Below, in pieces: positions 60,796-64,000 of a stretch of 64,000 nt of DNA. The translations under genes and the position numbers were made by a program. Below the pieces are notes generated by a model. It did not search any database and was not told where the DNA came from. It worked only from the letters and a program-made list of their open reading frames with translations. The stretch comes from Rodentibacter genomosp. 1 (GTDB lineage Bacteria > Pseudomonadota > Gammaproteobacteria > Enterobacterales > Pasteurellaceae), in NCBI RefSeq assembly GCF_001999285.1, contig NZ_MLHN01000008.1, positions 1 to 64,000 on the forward strand. Reading direction: 5' to 3'. How positions within the stretch are numbered: position 1 is the stretch's first letter; the number at the start of each line of letters is the position of its first letter.

Positions 60796-62161
60796 ATTTT
60801 TTCCTTGGCAACGACTTGCCAATACACTTCAATACCGAGATAAAATCGCCTTGCGTTCATCGCAGGGTGATGTTTTTACTTGGGGAGAGATTAGGGAAAA
60901 GATCGATCAAACAGCGGTATTTTTACAATCTCGGGGGCTGACATCAGAAAGTGCAGTTGCTTTTTGTAGCAAAAATACTGAATCGATCCTTTTTCTTTAT
61001 CTTGCAACAATTCAGATTGGTGCCAAAATTCTGGGGTTAAATCCTGCATTTCCAAAAGATAAAATTAATGAATTATGCCGTGAATACGACATTGATTTAT
61101 GTTTATTTGATGAGGATTTATTGGATATTCCTGATGGACATTCATCGGTAGAATTTCCTCAGGCTGATTTTTTTCGCCCGGCAACTATGACCTTGACATC
61201 AGGATCGAGTGGATTGCCTAAGGCGGTCGTGCATCATATTCAATCGCATTTGGATAATGCTCGTGGCGTGTGTCAATTAATGCACTTTGATTCATCGCAA
61301 TCTTGGTTATTGTCATTACCTTTATATCACGTTTCAGGGCAGGGGATTGTTTGGCGTTGGTTACTTTGTGGTGGGGAATTACATTTTCCACAAAGCGATT
61401 TTTATCAATCATTATTACAAACAACCCATGTGTCATTAGTGCCAACACAGCTTCAACGTTTGCTTGATTATCTCGTTCAGCACCCCCAATCCCATTTTAA
61501 AACCTGCCATATCTTATTAGGTGGGGCGCATATTCCACTAACGTTGACTCAATCAATTCGTGCATATGGTATCCAAGCTTACAGCGGATATGGTATGACG
61601 GAAATGGCATCAACAATTTGTGCTAAATTGTCGGATCATTTACCCGGTGTTGGGCAACCACTTTTAGGACGTGAATTTCAACTGGTGAATGAGGAAATTT
61701 GGTTGAAAGGTGCAGGGCTGGCATTAGGTTATTGGAAGATGGGGGAAATTATTCCTCTCACGAATCAACAAGGTTGGCTACAAACAAAAGATAAGGGGAT
61801 TTGGCAAAATAATGAATTAGTCGTTGTGGGGCGTTTAGATAATATGTTCATTTCCGGTGGCGAAAATATTCAGCCGGAAGAAATTGAAGGTGTGATATTG
61901 CAATCAAATTGGGTGAAACAAGTATTTGTTTTGCCAAAAAAGGATTCAGAGTTTGGCGCAAGACCGATTGCTGTCCTTGAATTTTATGAACACTTCACGG
62001 AAAGTGCGGTCGAAAAACTACGCATTTTTTTACAAGAACATTTAGCACGATTTAAGCAACCGATCGCTTATTATCCATTGCCTCAAAATTTACAATCGGG
62101 GGCAATTAAAATTTCCCGTAAGGTGCTGACTCAATGGTTTAGCACAGAAAACTATGAATAG
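60764..62161 (+). CDS. menE: O-succinylbenzoate-CoA ligase MenE
   Basis: 465 residues of the AMP-forming acyl-CoA synthetase family: MTLTSGSSGLPKAVVHH (P-loop-like), YSGYGMTEMAS, GRLDNMFISGGENIQPEEIE and the C-terminal ISRKVL lysine. Menaquinone synthesis. ATG 60764 overlaps seqA by 32 bases; TTG 60782 is an alternative start. Confidence 0.92.
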   Translation: MKCEPILSVTKFFPWQRLANTLQYRDKIALRSSQGDVFTWGEIREKIDQTAVFLQSRGLTSESAVAFCSKNTESILFLYLATIQIGAKILGLNPAFPKDKINELCREYDIDLCLFDEDLLDIPDGHSSVEFPQADFFRPATMTLTSGSSGLPKAVVHHIQSHLDNARGVCQLMHFDSSQSWLLSLPLYHVSGQGIVWRWLLCGGELHFPQSDFYQSLLQTTHVSLVPTQLQRLLDYLVQHPQSHFKTCHILLGGAHIPLTLTQSIRAYGIQAYSGYGMTEMASTICAKLSDHLPGVGQPLLGREFQLVNEEIWLKGAGLALGYWKMGEIIPLTNQQGWLQTKDKGIWQNNELVVVGRLDNMFISGGENIQPEEIEGVILQSNWVKQVFVLPKKDSEFGARPIAVLEFYEHFTESAVEKLRIFLQEHLARFKQPIAYYPLPQNLQSGAIKISRKVLTQWFSTENYE

Positions 62162-62168
62162 GAAGAAT

Positions 62169-64000
62169 ATGAAATTACCACGTTTTTTAACCGCACTTTC
62201 TGTAAGCCTTGTAATGGGATTGGCTTTGCCTCATTCTGTTATGGCGGAACAGGCAAAATCTTCGCCAACTGAGCAAAGTTTAAAATTGGATTTGGAGGCA
62301 GCACAAAAAATTGATGATGCGGAGCTTAAAAAAGCACGCATTGAGCAATTGCAAACCTCTCTTGATTTGCTAGAGCAAATTCAAACACAGCAAAAAACGA
62401 ATGACACACTCGATGATACGCTTAATCAAGCCGATGCGGAAATTCAAAAAAATAATACGGATTTACAGAACCTTAAGAAAAATTTAGGGCAGGAGAAACC
62501 TGATAATTATAAGGAAACCTCATTAGATAATTTACAGGAAACACTGAGTAAACTTAGTGCCCAACAGCAAGATACTCAAAGCGAGTTAAATGCTGCGAAT
62601 GCCTTGGTGGCGGGACAGAGTGCTGTGTCAGAACGAGCACAAACTGCATTGGCGGATAATTTAAAACGTAGCCAAACGTTAAATCAGAAACTTTCCGATA
62701 GTTCGTTAGATAGTGTATTACAACAGCAATACCAGCTGGAATTACAGCTGATTGAACTTAAAAATAATTATAGTCAAACGTTGTTAAAAAACAGTGATCA
62801 GCTTTCCTTACTTTATCAAAGCCGTTATGACTTATTGAGTGTGAAACAGCAACTTCAGCAACAGCAAATTGCGGCAGTACAAGAGGCGATTAATCAAAAA
62901 AATCTTGAACAAACGCAAGATAAAGTGGAACAGGCTCAACAACAGCAGCAAAGTGCGGTTAAAAATGATTATATTCAGAAAGTATTGGAGCTTAATGCTC
63001 AGTTAAGTCAATTTTTATTAGAACAGACGGAAAAAACAAATACCTTAACGCAAGATGAGCTTAGAATGCGTAATGTGTTAGATAATTTGACACAAACGCA
63101 ACGCACCATTAATGAGCAAATTAGTGCGTTACAAGGGACATTAGTGCTTTCTCGTATTATTCAACAACAGAAACAAAAATTACCCACTAATCTAAATATT
63201 CAAGGTTTATCAAAGCAAATAGCAGATTTACGTGTACAGATTTTTGATATTACGCAACGTCGTAATGAGCTGTATGATCTTGATACTTATATTAAAAAAG
63301 TTGAGTCGGATGAAAACCAAACTTTTACGGCAGCGGAAAAAACACAGTTAATAACTTTATTAACCGAACGCCGTAAAATGGGTTCAGATCTCATTAAGTC
63401 ATTAAATAACCAACTCAATTTAGCGATTTCTTTAGAATTAACCCAGCAACAAATTACACAAATTAGTGATCAAATTGGATCAAAATTGGAGCAGCAAAGT
63501 TTTTGGGTGAAAAGTAACAATCCGATTAATTTGAGTTGGTTGGAAATGTTGCCAAAATCGTTAAGTGCACAGTTTAACGGAATGGTAAAGCATTTAGGAT
63601 TTCCCACTAATTATGACAATTTACCTTCTCTATTGACTTATGCATTTATCCTTTTAGTCATTGGCGGTGCAATTTTTAAATTCAAACCAAGAATTAAACA
63701 ACGCTTGGCGATGATTAACGGTGAAATCAATACGCTTCGATCCGATACACAATGGCATACGCCGATGGCGTTGATATTAACTGTTTTGTTAAATTTGTCC
63801 GGCACACTTTGGTTTTTAGCAATCTGCCAATTAATTGGATTTTTCTTCTTTCGTAATCCGCAAGAATTCTGGGATTGGTCATTCCGAATGGCCGGTTATT
63901 GGTGGTTCTTTAATGTATGGTTCGCAATTTTTCGTCCAAATGGTATTTTTGTACGTCATTTTGGTTTTGCCCAAGAGGATGCGGAAAAGTTTCGCGGTGT
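62169..64000 (+). CDS. mscK: Mechanosensitive channel MscK (KefA), 5' part
   Basis: 610 codons to the window edge with no stop. Signal peptide KLPRFLTALSVSLVMGLALP, cleaved after VMA; then a long periplasmic coiled-coil region rich in Gln. Membrane segments begin near LPSLLTYAFILLVIGGAIFKF (split over about residues 485-505). The pore region lies beyond the window. GGAAG before ATG; 7 bases after menE. Confidence 0.9.
   Translation, partial: MKLPRFLTALSVSLVMGLALPHSVMAEQAKSSPTEQSLKLDLEAAQKIDDAELKKARIEQLQTSLDLLEQIQTQQKTNDTLDDTLNQADAEIQKNNTDLQNLKKNLGQEKPDNYKETSLDNLQETLSKLSAQQQDTQSELNAANALVAGQSAVSERAQTALADNLKRSQTLNQKLSDSSLDSVLQQQYQLELQLIELKNNYSQTLLKNSDQLSLLYQSRYDLLSVKQQLQQQQIAAVQEAINQKNLEQTQDKVEQAQQQQQSAVKNDYIQKVLELNAQLSQFLLEQTEKTNTLTQDELRMRNVLDNLTQTQRTINEQISALQGTLVLSRIIQQQKQKLPTNLNIQGLSKQIADLRVQIFDITQRRNELYDLDTYIKKVESDENQTFTAAEKTQLITLLTERRKMGSDLIKSLNNQLNLAISLELTQQQITQISDQIGSKLEQQSFWVKSNNPINLSWLEMLPKSLSAQFNGMVKHLGFPTNYDNLPSLLTYAFILLVIGGAIFKFKPRIKQRLAMINGEINTLRSDTQWHTPMALILTVLLNLSGTLWFLAICQLIGFFFFRNPQEFWDWSFRMAGYWWFFNVWFAIFRPNGIFVRHFGFAQEDAEKFRG

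Noticed and set aside
1-64000. CRISPR arrays, tRNA or rRNA genes
   Set aside because: No spaced direct repeats of CRISPR type and no RNA gene cores recognised on either strand.

Overview
The window is a stretch of Pasteurellaceae chromosome carrying one complete-looking Mu-like prophage. The organism is inferred from three things: many copies of the Haemophilus-type DNA uptake core AAGTGCGGT (and its reverse ACCGCACTT), the block fur-fldA-ybfF-seqA-menE-mscK, and a short ArcB without room for a PAS domain. The species cannot be named from sequence alone; an L-arabinose locus argues against ordinary H. influenzae.

Layout. Positions 1-7655 hold host housekeeping genes: arcB, tmcA, a small conserved gene and mfd. 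From 7969 an arabinose locus begins: araF (binding protein), araG (ATPase) and araH (permease). araH is cut after 38 bases by the prophage (10581-45249, 34,669 bp). The prophage is flanked by the 5-bp direct repeat AGCAG, starts TGTA and ends TACA. Joining the two araH pieces through one AGCAG restores the reading frame. The locus continues with araC, an FGGY-type sugar kinase (araB position) and araA. Tandem AraC half-sites 21 bp apart lie upstream of araF and of the kinase gene, with a CRP site at araF. Then come mnmC, fabB, prlC, a DUF454 gene, a peptide-binding lipoprotein, fur, fldA, ybfF, seqA, menE and the 5' part of mscK, which runs off the window.

The prophage follows the Mu gene order. 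Left end: a rightward cargo gene between the terminal and the inner transposase-binding-like sites, then a leftward repressor. Early rightward genes: ner, transposase A, B, gam, several small genes including an ANR-type regulator, and gemA. A terminator is followed by a mor-type activator. Late genes: amidase endolysin, holin-like protein, nested spanins, small-terminase-like gene, terminase, portal, F (with a probable toxin tail), G, protease/scaffold, major head protein T, neck and tail genes up to a beta-helix tailspike with a phosphodiester-glycosidase-like end. The right end carries a cysteine peptidase-like gene and a com gene followed by a Dam-type adenine methylase at the place of Mu mom.

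State of the prophage. Transposase A has a one-base frameshift between its second and third catalytic residues, so replicative transposition is probably lost. The tape measure gene also changes frame, exactly at a phased A AAA AAG heptamer. The tail chaperone shows a Mu-like -2 frameshift site. The repressor has a LexA/S24-type C-terminal domain with its catalytic Ser and Lys positions changed.

Most unusual points: (1) the com-methylase leader, where a perfect 7-bp hairpin encloses the ribosome binding site and start codon and follows a 15-base direct repeat; (2) a MuF-like protein with an AT-richer C-terminal nuclease-like domain, followed by structured DNA and two small convergent genes; (3) about ten arrays of TTTAAA repeated every 10-11 bp at prophage gene junctions; (4) the cargo gene inside the left end.
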